From contig JABFSN010000168.1 of NCBI GenBank assembly GCA_013140575.1, positions 1 to 64,000 on the forward strand: 64,000 nt of DNA, given 5' to 3'. The notes beneath the pieces are model-generated. The model worked only from the letters and a program-made list of their open reading frames with translations, did no database searches and had not been told where the DNA came from. Position 1 is the first letter of the stretch, and the number at the start of each line of letters is the position of its first letter. Source of the DNA: Phycisphaerales bacterium (lineage in GTDB: Bacteria; Planctomycetota; Phycisphaerae; UBA1845). This document shows, piece after piece, positions 54,374 to 62,151 of the stretch. The position numbers and the translations under genes were made by a program.

Positions 54374-56137
54374 CTAGTCGTGGGTAACCGCGGACAGCAG
54401 TTCGTCGCCGCGGCGCGTGAGCCAGTACCCGCCCTTCCAGCCGAGCTTGCTTGCAGCGAGCTTCCGGTGCACCAAATCGGACAGTGGTACCTTGAAGCCA
54501 CTTCTGTTCTGTTGCGAACCTTCGGCCTTCACGGCGATCTTGGAGGCATCCTGCAGGGACTCTGCATCGAGCGCCTTCAACTCGCGCAGCGCGATCATGC
54601 AGTTCCGTTGACGGTCGGTGAGCGAGTTCCAAAGTTTGAGCTTCGCGTCTGACTCCGTGAGTTCCGCTTCTCCGCCATTCGGGGCGCCGTCCGTTTTCAT
54701 GATTGGCGTCGCGTCCGACTCCAAAGGGATGGCTTCGCCCTCGCGAATCGTATTGCGGTGGTCGTCTATCGGATCGGTCCCATTCATCGCCCCGGCCGAC
54801 GCACCCGGGGGCGATGCGACGACGATCTGATCCCGGAACAGCCCGCATGCCGTGGAGCACGCTTCGGCGCGGAGCTTGATCCGGTGCCGCTGATCGGCTT
54901 CGTCTCCGTCGGGTTCGCCCAGCGCCGATTCATCCTCCACGAACGCATCAGGCGGACGGCTCCATTCCTTGAATACGCGGCGACCCGGTGGCAGGATTCC
55001 CTTGGCCCGCAACTTGGCCGTCCAAATCCTCAAGGCCTCCCGGCGGCCCGGCGCCATCGATCGAAGCTCACTTGCCGCGAAGTATGTGATAATGGGTGCG
55101 ACGCTCGCGTCTATTCGCACGTGCTGCCAGTCCAATTGCGAAGCGTCGGGGTGAAACAACCCCGGGTGTTTCTTGATCTGGCGTTGAATGGCGAATGTCC
55201 ACAGCCGGCACGTGCGTTCGTGGCCGGGAGTGCCGAGAAACCCCTCAATGACGTGCGCGAACGGTCCTGTTGTATTCAAAATCCAAGACCGTTCACGTTC
55301 CCAGTCGGGCAGCAAGCCGGCATCGGCTGCGGCGTTCAGTAGCGTTGCCGCTTGCAGCAGGGCCGCTCCGAAGTCGTGCTCTAGGTGCGACATCTTGGCC
55401 GTTTCCGCTCGGCCTGCGAGTTCAGTAAACTTGTCGCCGAGGCCTTGAAACATCTTGGCATGCCTCCTTGCGATTTCGTTACGGGCCACGTCATCCTCCT
55501 GTTGTTTGGTGAGTGATGTTTCCTGTGCCGTTCGTGTAACAAGAATGGTCCCCTCGTTCGAAGCCGATCCGGTTGGGATGTCCGGCGCATCATCGAAATG
55601 AATCGCGATGTGATTGGCCACGGCTCCCAGCATGTTGCATATCCGGTGTAGGCGATTAAGGCGCCCGTCGTGCCCGCGAATCGGAATGGAACCCTCGTTT
55701 ATCGATTCCGCCAGTTCAATCCACGTGTGCCACGGACGCCCTGTCGTTTTTTCGACTTCCGCGGCCAACGATGCAATCCAAGTTGCGACGATTCTAACCG
55801 CGTCCATTCGGGCCGACTGGATTCGGCGCTTAAACTGGCGTGCCGTCAGCCTATCAGAGGAAAGCAGCAAGTCACGCAACTTGCCTTCTGCCTCGCATAT
55901 GCATCGGTTCGTCTCTGAGCCTCCCGGGCGGCAGGATCGAAAGTGCCCGATAAATGATTCCGCGAAATCGGTCGCATTCTTGAGCGCGGATTCTCCCGTT
56001 ATCTTTTTCGATCGTTGCGTTGCTCGCTGCTGCGTCTCTTCGAGCGCCAGCAGCATTTCCGCAAGGTACGTAGCGGTTTCGAATTCCGCCGGGGTTACGA
56101 ATTCAATTTCAGTTGCTGGCGATGCGTCGTCGATCAC
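54374..56137 (-). CDS. Large unknown protein of the integrated element
   Basis: I do not recognise this 587-residue protein. It is mostly alpha-helical and charged, with a long helical N-terminal half (about 15-200). The C-terminal 90 residues look like a winged helix (LTDRQRNCMIALRELKALDA, then GFKVPLSDLVHRKLAASKL and GGYWLTRRGDELL). There is no signal peptide, membrane helix, Walker motif or nuclease motif. GTG 56137 is used, with GAGG 9 bases upstream. It is a candidate for an element-encoded regulator or accessory function. Confidence 0.7.
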   Translation of the reverse strand: MIDDASPATEIEFVTPAEFETATYLAEMLLALEETQQRATQRSKKITGESALKNATDFAESFIGHFRSCRPGGSETNRCICEAEGKLRDLLLSSDRLTARQFKRRIQSARMDAVRIVATWIASLAAEVEKTTGRPWHTWIELAESINEGSIPIRGHDGRLNRLHRICNMLGAVANHIAIHFDDAPDIPTGSASNEGTILVTRTAQETSLTKQQEDDVARNEIARRHAKMFQGLGDKFTELAGRAETAKMSHLEHDFGAALLQAATLLNAAADAGLLPDWERERSWILNTTGPFAHVIEGFLGTPGHERTCRLWTFAIQRQIKKHPGLFHPDASQLDWQHVRIDASVAPIITYFAASELRSMAPGRREALRIWTAKLRAKGILPPGRRVFKEWSRPPDAFVEDESALGEPDGDEADQRHRIKLRAEACSTACGLFRDQIVVASPPGASAGAMNGTDPIDDHRNTIREGEAIPLESDATPIMKTDGAPNGGEAELTESDAKLKLWNSLTDRQRNCMIALRELKALDAESLQDASKIAVKAEGSQQNRSGFKVPLSDLVHRKLAASKLGWKGGYWLTRRGDELLSAVTHD

Positions 56138-56676
56138 GGTTCACTACCTCATCGAGTCGTGACCCGGTTCCGAAGCCAATTCCGACCCGCCGACGATTCT
56201 ACGTTGGACCCGCGGCGCGACAACGCGGTGTGCCTGATTCCTCGAAGTCCCGTGAGAATCATCTGGAACCGGTGTGCGGTGCGAACAGTTCGCACCGATG
56301 GAAAATTACAGGCCAGCCGCCCTTCCGAAATCGGAATGCCGCAACCGGCGGCGCCCGAGAAGTTCGAAACGCAATGTCGGGGTGCCGAGAACAACAGGCC
56401 TGTTAACCCGAACAACCAGTTAACCGCGAGAGGTCGATAGTTCGATAGGTTTTCGCGCCGCCTCGCGCTGAATCGGTCTCGAATCGAGAGCGCCCGACAC
56501 GACTCGCGACGCCGTTTTCGCAAACCGATAGTCGGGCCAAGAACCGCGTTTGGCGCAACAACGCGTGGGTTTTGGACTTGCGGCGACTCGTCGACGCGGC
56601 CCACGCGCACGGACCCGTTAACCAAAGGGCCGCCCGATTTCGCGGCGGCCTTCTCACCTCCCCGAACGCATCCCTA
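56138..56676. other. Non-coding region of the integrated element
   Basis: About 540 bp without a convincing gene. It contains the inverted repeat at 56277-56297 and three GTTAAC hexamers (56402, 56419 and 56617). A 158-codon minus-strand frame (56149-56625) is of uneven composition, without RBS or homology, and is not called. Confidence 0.4.
56277..56297. promoter_or_regulatory. Inverted repeat, candidate operator
   Basis: Arms CGGTGCGAA and TTCGCACCG, 9 bp each and perfect, are separated by CAG. The dyad lies about 140 bp upstream of the 587-residue gene. It shares CGGTGCG/CGCACCG with the palindrome at 54336-54351, suggesting one regulator for both ends of that gene. Confidence 0.6.
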
Positions 56677-56684
56677 GTGTTGCG

Positions 56685-57389
56685 TCACTCGTTAATCTTC
56701 GGGTACAGTCGGCGTAGCTTGATTCGGGCGTCGGCGGTGGTGAATCGCCAGTCGATGATGGCGCGGCTGCGGCTGCGGCTGCGGTTGCGGTCGTTCTGCC
56801 AGCGGTCGACGGCGGCGGCGAGCGTGGGTTGATCGGGAACGCGATCGCCCATGCACTGCCGCGAGAGCACACCCAGTTCGATTTCCGCCATGTTCAGCCA
56901 ACTCCCGTGCTTCGGCGTATACACCACCTCTAATCGTTCGATCAACCGTCTGGCCTCGGACGGTTCGAAGGCCTCGTACAGCGATGCCAACGCGTGCGTG
57001 TTCAGGTTGTCCATGACCAGCGTCACCCGCTCGGCGCGCGGATAGTGCACATCCATCAGCATGCGAACCTGCTCGGCCCAATCGCATTTCGTCCGCCGAT
57101 CCGTGACCGCCACGCGCCGTCGACCTGCCATCGGTTCGCAGAACAGGAACACGTTGGTCGTGCCGTTCCGCTCGTATTCGTAGTCGAACCGCTCGGACTG
57201 TCCCGGCAGGGCCGGTTGGGGCAGGCGCGTCTCCTTCACGAGTTGCTTGCTGGTCTCGTCCATGCACACCACAGGCCGCTTCGGATCGTACGGCCGGTGA
57301 TAGACCTCCAGCACGTTTTCCATCGCGCAGACGAACTCGGCGTTCTGCTCCGGCGGAATGCACCACATCTGCTTCCGCCAAGGCTTCAA
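56685..57389 (-). CDS. IS630 transposase, catalytic half (DDE)
   Basis: This frame encodes the DDE catalytic domain: Asp in VVCMDETSKQL, Asp in TLVMDNLNTH and Glu in SWLNMAEIELGVLSRQC, with the IS630-typical TPKHGSWLN. It is in the -1 frame relative to the upstream half. Slippage on the A7 tract (57394-57400) yields the family-typical LKKNELKPW junction. A low-complexity RSRSRSR insert appears near the C-terminus, from short CGGCTG repeats at about 56765-56790. An independent TTG start is unlikely to be used. Confidence 0.88.
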   Translation of the reverse strand: MKPWRKQMWCIPPEQNAEFVCAMENVLEVYHRPYDPKRPVVCMDETSKQLVKETRLPQPALPGQSERFDYEYERNGTTNVFLFCEPMAGRRRVAVTDRRTKCDWAEQVRMLMDVHYPRAERVTLVMDNLNTHALASLYEAFEPSEARRLIERLEVVYTPKHGSWLNMAEIELGVLSRQCMGDRVPDQPTLAAAVDRWQNDRNRSRSRSRAIIDWRFTTADARIKLRRLYPKINE

Positions 57390-57844
57390 CTCGTTTTTTT
57401 GAGCGCGCGGCGCACGGTCTCATAGCAGATCGAGTCCACGATGTTCAATTCCACCAGCCGATCCGCCAGCAGCCGCAAGGTCCACCGCCGCCGTCCCTCC
57501 GGCGGCTTCGAGCAAGACACCGCGATCAATCGCGCCTCTTTCGCTCCATCCAGCAAAGGCTCCACCGCGGGCCCGCACCGTTTCTTCCGCTCCAGGGCCG
57601 CCTCCAGGCCCTCCTCCACGCATCGCCGCCGGATCTGTTCGACCGTGCGGGTCGTCACACCCAGCCCCTCGCCAATCCGCTCGTCCGTCCAGCCGGGGCC
57701 ATCCGCCGATTGGTCCGCCTGCAACAACACCCGCGCGTGCGTCAACTTCCGCGCCGCCCCTTTGCCCACCGACACCAACCGCTGCAACCGCTCGCGTTCC
57801 GACGTCTCCAGTCGAACCACATACCGCTTGTTGGGTCTGTTCAT
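57386..57844 (-). CDS. IS630 transposase, DNA-binding half
   Basis: The 152-residue frame holds the N-terminal helix-turn-helix region: RLQRLVSVGKGAARKLTHAR, then WTDERIGEGLGVTTRTVEQI, followed by a second HTH (LRLLADRLVELN). GGAGG precedes ATG 57844 or 57847. The frame ends just after the A7 tract at ALKKTS. Frameshifting there is needed to make full transposase; the short product alone might act as repressor. Confidence 0.88.
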   Translation of the reverse strand: MNRPNKRYVVRLETSERERLQRLVSVGKGAARKLTHARVLLQADQSADGPGWTDERIGEGLGVTTRTVEQIRRRCVEEGLEAALERKKRCGPAVEPLLDGAKEARLIAVSCSKPPEGRRRWTLRLLADRLVELNIVDSICYETVRRALKKTS

Positions 57845-58203
57845 CATGATCCTCCATGATCCGGATTCCGTCATCCACACCACGAAGAATCGACCATAGG
57901 CAACGACAAACTCGAAGATTTAGCGGTGACGGGACACTAGCAGCAACTCTCTCACGCGTCCTGGGCGGCCGTAGCGAGTTGAGGCGGCCGCTCAAGACTG
58001 GACGTGAACCGCAGGCTGATTTTCATAAAGGGCCGCTTCTATTGCTGTCTGATTTTCGACTCGTGCCATCCACCCCGCGCCGCCCGACTCTGGCCAGGAG
58101 CTGGCCCCGGCGCCAGCATCACGTCGCGACCGAACGCGGAGGATCAGTTTCCGGGCGATCAATGAAAAATGATACAAAGCGACAAAAGAAACTCGTATTC
58201 GAC

Positions 58204-58231
58204 TTGCGTTACCCCGCCCGCACGGTACACT
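58204..58231 (+). promoter_or_regulatory. Candidate sigma-70-type promoter of the DUF3494 operon
   Basis: TTGCGT (58204-58209) and TACACT (58226-58231) are 16 bases apart, a fair match to the -35/-10 consensus. Initiation would fall near 58238, just at the 5' end of the structured leader. The match is modest and promoters of this phylum are poorly defined. Confidence 0.35.
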
Positions 58232-58392
58232 CCTGTCTAGTGCGAACGGGATCGCGGTCCGTTTTGCGTCGATTCCGGTCGCACCTATCGGATGACTAGA
58301 TAAGGAGCAACCCGGCCCGGCCGGGTGGCTCGTTGCAGAGTAAGCCGACGTGATTGAACCCCTTTTGGAGTTCGATCACGTCGGTTTTTTTT
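58229..58392 (+). ncRNA. Structured 5' leader ending in a terminator, candidate cis-regulatory RNA
   Basis: Several nested pairings are visible before the terminator. CTCCT/TCTAG (58230-58240) can pair with CTAGA/AGGAG (58295-58306). GTGCGA (58242-58247) pairs with TCGCAC (58279-58284). GCAAC and GTTGC flank a very stable hairpin ACCCGGC-CCG-GCCGGGT (about 58308-58324). The order of multi-stem domain, terminator and secreted-protein gene is that of an attenuator or riboswitch. It does not show the c-di-GMP-I core or any other class I know. Confidence 0.4.
58345..58392 (+). terminator. Strong intrinsic terminator in the DUF3494 leader
   Basis: CCGACGTGATTGAAC (58345-58359) and GTTCGATCACGTCGG (58370-58384) form a 15-bp stem with one G-U pair and a 10-nt loop, followed directly by eight T (58385-58392). 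It is the clearest intrinsic terminator in the window. It lies 88 bp upstream of the first DUF3494 start codon, so transcripts from upstream must pass it to express the genes. Confidence 0.88.
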
Positions 58393-58479
58393 CGTTTGGA
58401 GTTTACGGAATCGCCGGTCGTCTCGATGCGAGCCGCGTTGCACGCCGGCCAAAGTCTGCGGCGATGTGGAGGAACAAGA

Positions 58480-59325
58480 ATGACATTCAGAGTGAATTGT
58501 GGGCTGACGCTCCTCGCGGTAGCGATACTCAGCGGCGCGCGGTCACCGGCGAAAGCCGATCTTCTCAGTTCGGCGGAGAGCTTCGCGGTTTTGGGTGGCT
58601 CGACGGTGACCAATATCGGTTCGACCACCATCTTCGGCGATCTCGGGGTTTGGCCGGGTCTGGCGACCATCGGCCTTCCGCCGGGGATCGTCAGTGGAGG
58701 AACGATCCACGCCGGCAACGTGGTCGCGCAGCAGGCGCAGATCGACCTCGCCACGGCGTACGATGCGCTCGCCGGCATGGCGTTCAATCTCGATCTGACA
58801 GGTCAGGATCTGGGTGGACTGACGCTCACGCCCGGTGTCTATCGGTTCTCGTCGTCGGCTCAGTTGACCGGGCCACTTACGCTTGACGGTCTCGGCGACC
58901 CCGATGCACTCTTTGTCATCCAGATCGGGAGCGCCCTCACAACCGCCAGCAATTCGTCTGTTCACGTTATCAACGGCGGCGATTCCAACGTGTTTTGGCA
59001 GGTCGGCAGTTCCGCGACGCTCGGCACGGGGACGGCATTCGCAGGCAGCATTCTCGCGCTCACGAGCATTACCCTGAATACCGGCGCAAGCATAGTGGAC
59101 GGAAGAGCCTTGGCGCGCAATGGTGCGGTGACGATGGATGCGAACAACATCTCCGTTCCGGAACCGGGCACCATTTTGCTTCTCGGCTTCGGGCTGGCGG
59201 GTCTGCGCGCTGCCGGAAAGAGGCGGCATCGTTCAGCGGCGTGGGTCGGGTCCGCTGACCGTCCGTCGCCGAACAGCTGCAAACGAGAAACGACCCACGG
59301 GACGATTATTTTCCACACGACTTGA
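58480..59325 (+). CDS. DUF3494 (ice-binding-like) PEP-CTERM protein
   Basis: The 281-residue secreted protein has a signal peptide (about 1-24) and a DUF3494 beta-solenoid domain: [20 protein letters not shown], then [28 protein letters not shown] and [29 protein letters not shown] signal ([17 protein letters not shown]...RR) follows. A further tail of more than 30 residues comes after the sorting signal, which normally ends the protein. GGAGG precedes ATG 58480 at 7 bases. Its stop is 14 bp before the next DUF3494 gene. DUF3494 includes ice-binding proteins and many surface adhesion proteins from warm habitats. Confidence 0.88.
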   Translation: MTFRVNCGLTLLAVAILSGARSPAKADLLSSAESFAVLGGSTVTNIGSTTIFGDLGVWPGLATIGLPPGIVSGGTIHAGNVVAQQAQIDLATAYDALAGMAFNLDLTGQDLGGLTLTPGVYRFSSSAQLTGPLTLDGLGDPDALFVIQIGSALTTASNSSVHVINGGDSNVFWQVGSSATLGTGTAFAGSILALTSITLNTGASIVDGRALARNGAVTMDANNISVPEPGTILLLGFGLAGLRAAGKRRHRSAAWVGSADRPSPNSCKRETTHGTIIFHTT

Positions 59326-59339
59326 AAAGGAGGACCATC

Positions 59340-60659
59340 ATGCGAACAACCGACGCCAAAACGAAGGCGATTGGCACCTTTTGGATTGTCTTATTACTAC
59401 CGGTCGTCTTTTTTGCCGGATGCGCGTTGTCCCCAACGGGTATGACGCCGCCTCCGAACGACGCCGACGGGGACGGTGTGCGCGACACTGCGGACGACTG
59501 TCCCGATACTCCGTCCGGATCGGCCATCGATGCGCGCGGATGTACCGCCGAAGGACCAGACGTGGACGGGGACGCTGTGCCGGACAGTGCGGACCGATGT
59601 GAGGACACTGCTCCGGGTGCGGCGGTCGATGCGACCGGCTGTGCGGCTGAGCAGCTCGACAATGATGGCGATGGTGACGGCGTCAACGACGCGCTTGACG
59701 AGTGCGCCCGGACGCCCGTGACGGTAGAAGTTGACGACAGCGGATGTCCGGTTAGTGCGCCCGGCACGCCGGATAGCGACGACGATGGTGTTCCCAACGA
59801 TGTCGATCAATGTGCGAACACCACGGATGGGGCCGATGTGGACCCCAACGGTTGCGCCGATAGCCAGCTCGATACGGACGGCGATAACGTGAGCGACGAT
59901 CGGGATGAATGTCCGACCACGCCGCCGCAGACGGTGGTATCGGCCAACGGCTGCCCCGAGACGGCGCCGCCACCGCCACCGACGGGTCCAGCGCCGGTAG
60001 TCCTTGGAACGGCCGGCGATTTTGTGATTTTGGCAAAATCGGGAATCGATACCGTGCCGAACTCCGTGGTGACCGGAGACATTGGAGTTAGTCCAATCGA
60101 CTCCACCGCCATAACCGGGTTTTCATTAACACTTGATGCCAGTACCACGTTTTCGACATCTCCTCAGGTCACGGGATTGGTATTTGCAGCCGACTACAGC
60201 GCTCCGACACCCGCGGAGATGACCGCGGCCATCAGCGACATGGAAACCGCGTTTACGAACGCCGCCGGACGACCAACGCCCGATTTTACTGAACTGGGCG
60301 CTGGTGATATCAGCGGGCTGACACTCGTCCCCGGCCTGTACAAATGGGGTACCGGAGTGTTGATATCAACGGATGTCACCCTTAGCGGCGGCTCAAACGA
60401 TGTCTGGATATTTCAGATAGCGGGAGGCATTACTCAGGCATCCGCAACGAGCGTCGTCTTGGCCGGTGGTGCATTGCCCAAGAACATCTTCTGGCAGGCT
60501 TTTGGTGCTGTTGCACTGGATACGACTGCGCACTTTGAGGGAATAGTATTGTCCCAAACGGAGATCACCCTGGCGACCGGCGCATCGATAAACGGCAGAC
60601 TGTTGTCACAGACTGCGGTCTCGCTTGATCAGAACACGGTTACAGAACCCGCACCGTGA
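59340..60659 (+). CDS. TSP3-repeat DUF3494 lipoprotein
   Basis: The 439-residue lipoprotein (lipobox FAGC) has four or five thrombospondin-3/OmpA-linker-like calcium repeats (NDADGDGVRDTADDCPDTPSG and similar, about 40-205), a Pro-rich hinge, and a C-terminal DUF3494 domain (from VVLGTAGDFVILAKSGIDTV to the end). AAAAGGAGG precedes ATG 59340. It is cotranscribed with the PEP-CTERM DUF3494 gene. The pair shares the binding domain but uses different anchors. Confidence 0.88.
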   Translation: MRTTDAKTKAIGTFWIVLLLPVVFFAGCALSPTGMTPPPNDADGDGVRDTADDCPDTPSGSAIDARGCTAEGPDVDGDAVPDSADRCEDTAPGAAVDATGCAAEQLDNDGDGDGVNDALDECARTPVTVEVDDSGCPVSAPGTPDSDDDGVPNDVDQCANTTDGADVDPNGCADSQLDTDGDNVSDDRDECPTTPPQTVVSANGCPETAPPPPPTGPAPVVLGTAGDFVILAKSGIDTVPNSVVTGDIGVSPIDSTAITGFSLTLDASTTFSTSPQVTGLVFAADYSAPTPAEMTAAISDMETAFTNAAGRPTPDFTELGAGDISGLTLVPGLYKWGTGVLISTDVTLSGGSNDVWIFQIAGGITQASATSVVLAGGALPKNIFWQAFGAVALDTTAHFEGIVLSQTEITLATGASINGRLLSQTAVSLDQNTVTEPAP

Positions 60660-61012
60660 TGGCGACGCGGGCCCGAATTATTTACCGGCGGTCGTGAGTG
60701 TCCGGCTCATGTGGACAACTCCCCGGACTTCGTTCCCGGGTGCCTTCCGGAGGGGGTTGGACGCCGCGTGATTGGGGACAGAGCTCCCAGGGAAAGCGGC
60801 GAGGGCCGCCGGGGCTCGGTAACCCTGCGACGACTGCGGCCGATGATGGTTGCAGTCGTTTCGCCGGGCGGCGCGCAGCACCTTGGCTTCGCGCGGGTCG
60901 GGGAGGAGGGTCTGGCCACGAATTCCGGCATTAGGCGGTTTTTCGATTTTCGTCAGTATTGCTCCCATTGCCGCCCTCCCGGAGGGCTACGAGGTTCATC
61001 GGGGCCGCGGCG
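60660..61012. other. Intergenic region, convergent genes
   Basis: About 350 bp between the DUF3494 lipoprotein (plus) and the PAS protein (minus). It includes a short palindrome CCCTCCCGGAGGG near 60974, similar to repeats at 47155 and 63947. No gene or clear terminator was recognised. Frames on both strands are open but lack RBSs. Confidence 0.4.
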
Positions 61013-61828
61013 TTACCGCGACGGCGGTTGTGATTTATCCGACGATCTCTGACTGGCAGTTTTGCGGGGTTTTTTGAACGATGCGTTCTTTCGCGGCATC
61101 GGCTTGCCTGTGCCTGTTGACGACTTGTCGCCAATTGGGCCGATGGACGTGTCGACAAACTCCCGGATCGCCCGTTGCACCTGGTCCGCAAGCTTGCGCC
61201 TGGCCATTTGGCTGCCAAGTGACCGGCGCAATTGCGACAATTCGGCTGTCCGTTCCTGGAGCTGTTTTTTCAGTTGCTCGTGGGCGTCGCGCTCCTGCTG
61301 CTCCGCTTGTTTGCGCGCCGTGATGTCTTCGATCATAGCTATGATCCTGACGGCTCGGCCGGCATGATCGCGCAGGGCGGACCCGTGTACACGCACCCGG
61401 ACAACACTTCCGTCTTTGCGGACGCAACGTTTTTCAATGGACCAGGAGTCGGTCTTGCCGCGGATCACCCGCGCAACCTCCTTCATGTCTCTTTTGCGAT
61501 CCTGAGGATGAGTAAGACCAATGTAGGTTTTGGTCAGCAGTTCTTCGGCTGAATACCCCACAATCTCGCAGAACTTGGTGTTGACCCGGTTAAAGTGGAA
61601 TGCGGGAGTATCGGCTTGAATCATGCCGATGCCGTCAAGATCGAACATGGCGGAGAATTCGCCGCTGCTCTCCAGGCACGCGTCCTCGACCTTGCGGAGC
61701 AGCAGGAATGCGATCTTGTCCTGGCCGACGACCGCATCCACTTCCTGGCGCTTCAAGGCCTCGACGATGGGTTCCGCCGCGGCCAGCCGCTTTTCGAGTT
61801 GCCGATAGGTTGGTTTGGTTTTCCTCAT
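61013..61828 (-). CDS. PAS domain protein of the kai operon
   Basis: The 271-residue soluble protein has one PAS/PAC domain (about 58-178: MIQADTPAFHFNRVNTKFCE, then GYSAEELLTKTYIGLTHPQD and RIIAMIEDITARKQAE), followed by a coiled coil (about 180-225) and a basic Ser/Lys-rich tail. There is no kinase, cyclase or receiver domain. ATG 61828 overlaps the kaiB stop by 4 bases. It may relay or sense a signal for KaiBC, as PAS kinases do beside kaiBC in other bacteria, but it lacks the kinase. Confidence 0.85.
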   Translation of the reverse strand: MRKTKPTYRQLEKRLAAAEPIVEALKRQEVDAVVGQDKIAFLLLRKVEDACLESSGEFSAMFDLDGIGMIQADTPAFHFNRVNTKFCEIVGYSAEELLTKTYIGLTHPQDRKRDMKEVARVIRGKTDSWSIEKRCVRKDGSVVRVRVHGSALRDHAGRAVRIIAMIEDITARKQAEQQERDAHEQLKKQLQERTAELSQLRRSLGSQMARRKLADQVQRAIREFVDTSIGPIGDKSSTGTGKPMPRKNASFKKPRKTASQRSSDKSQPPSR

Positions 61829-62151
61829 GACTCCGTTCCCGACAGGCGGAGTGCGGCAAGCACCTTCGGTAAGTCACTCAGGTTGCCCAGGACCATCACC
61901 CTTGGACGTGGATCGACCAGAATCAACGCCGGGGTGACCAATATGTTGTCCCTGACCGCGGCTTCAAAGTCCTTCACCACATCGATCGTTTCAATTGTGC
62001 AACGACCGTTCAGGTACTCCCTGCAAAGGCCACGAAGGTTGGCGAGTGCTGTTTGGGAATTCTGTCCGTTGCCTGCGATGAACAGCCGGAGCAAGTAATG
62101 GCGGCTCTGTCCCTTTCCCGCGCGGCGGCCGGCTTGGAGCGACTTGCTCAT
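61825..62151 (-). CDS. kaiB: KaiB family protein
   Basis: The 108-residue thioredoxin-like protein has the KaiB pattern: YLLRLFIAGNGQNS at the N-terminal strand and DNILVTPALILVDPRPRVMV followed by LGNLSDLPKVL in the fold-switching half. It has an N-terminal basic extension absent from cyanobacterial KaiB. It overlaps kaiC and the PAS gene by 4 bases each, so all three are coupled. Confidence 0.92.
   Translation of the reverse strand: MSKSLQAGRRAGKGQSRHYLLRLFIAGNGQNSQTALANLRGLCREYLNGRCTIETIDVVKDFEAAVRDNILVTPALILVDPRPRVMVLGNLSDLPKVLAALRLSGTES

Larger units (their letters stand above)
49038..56674. mobile_element. Integrated element at tRNA-Gly: integrase, primase-helicase, AlpA, iterons
   Basis: Adjacent to the 3' end of tRNA-Gly is a run of minus-strand genes typical of a satellite or integrative plasmid: tyrosine integrase, AEP primase-polymerase/helicase, AlpA-like regulator, an iteron block and a large unknown protein. 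No structural phage, packaging or conjugation genes are visible. I searched by eye for a second copy of the tRNA 3' end (TTCGAGCCCCTTCACCCGC) on the right side and found none. The right boundary is therefore unknown; an IS630 element starts at 56677. The 49038-49308 stretch has no gene. Confidence 0.7.
56677..57937 (-). mobile_element. IS630-family insertion sequence with TA target duplication
   Basis: The left end GTGTTGCGTCACTCGTTAAT (56677 onward) and the right end read inward, GTGTCCCGTCACCGCTAAAT, agree at 21 of the first 28 positions as terminal inverted repeats. Both sides are flanked by TA (56675-56676 and 57938-57939), the IS630 target duplication. The 1261-bp element holds two overlapping transposase frames linked by an A7 tract. 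Confidence 0.9.
57938..58479. other. Non-coding region upstream of the DUF3494 genes
   Basis: No gene was found between the IS and ATG 58480. The first part (57940-58200) shows nothing recognisable and may contain the true right end of the integrated element. The second part holds a candidate promoter, structured leader and terminator, listed separately. Confidence 0.45.

Noticed and set aside
56149-56625. 158-codon minus-strand frame between the 587-residue gene and the IS
   Set aside because: No RBS, patchy composition, no recognisable domain, and it contains a probable operator dyad.
58229-58392. Considered as a c-di-GMP-I (GEMM) riboswitch
   Set aside because: The conserved ACGCAAAGCC-type core and tetraloop-receptor elements are absent, so no known class is assigned.
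56138-58479. Search for a right-hand att copy of the tRNA-Gly 3' end
   Set aside because: No run comparable to TTCGAGCCCCTTCACCCGC was found by eye. The nearest (ATCCACCCCGC near 58071) is too weak.
60678-60968. 96-codon minus-strand frame between the DUF3494 lipoprotein and the PAS gene
   Set aside because: Biased, low-information sequence with no RBS or homology signal.
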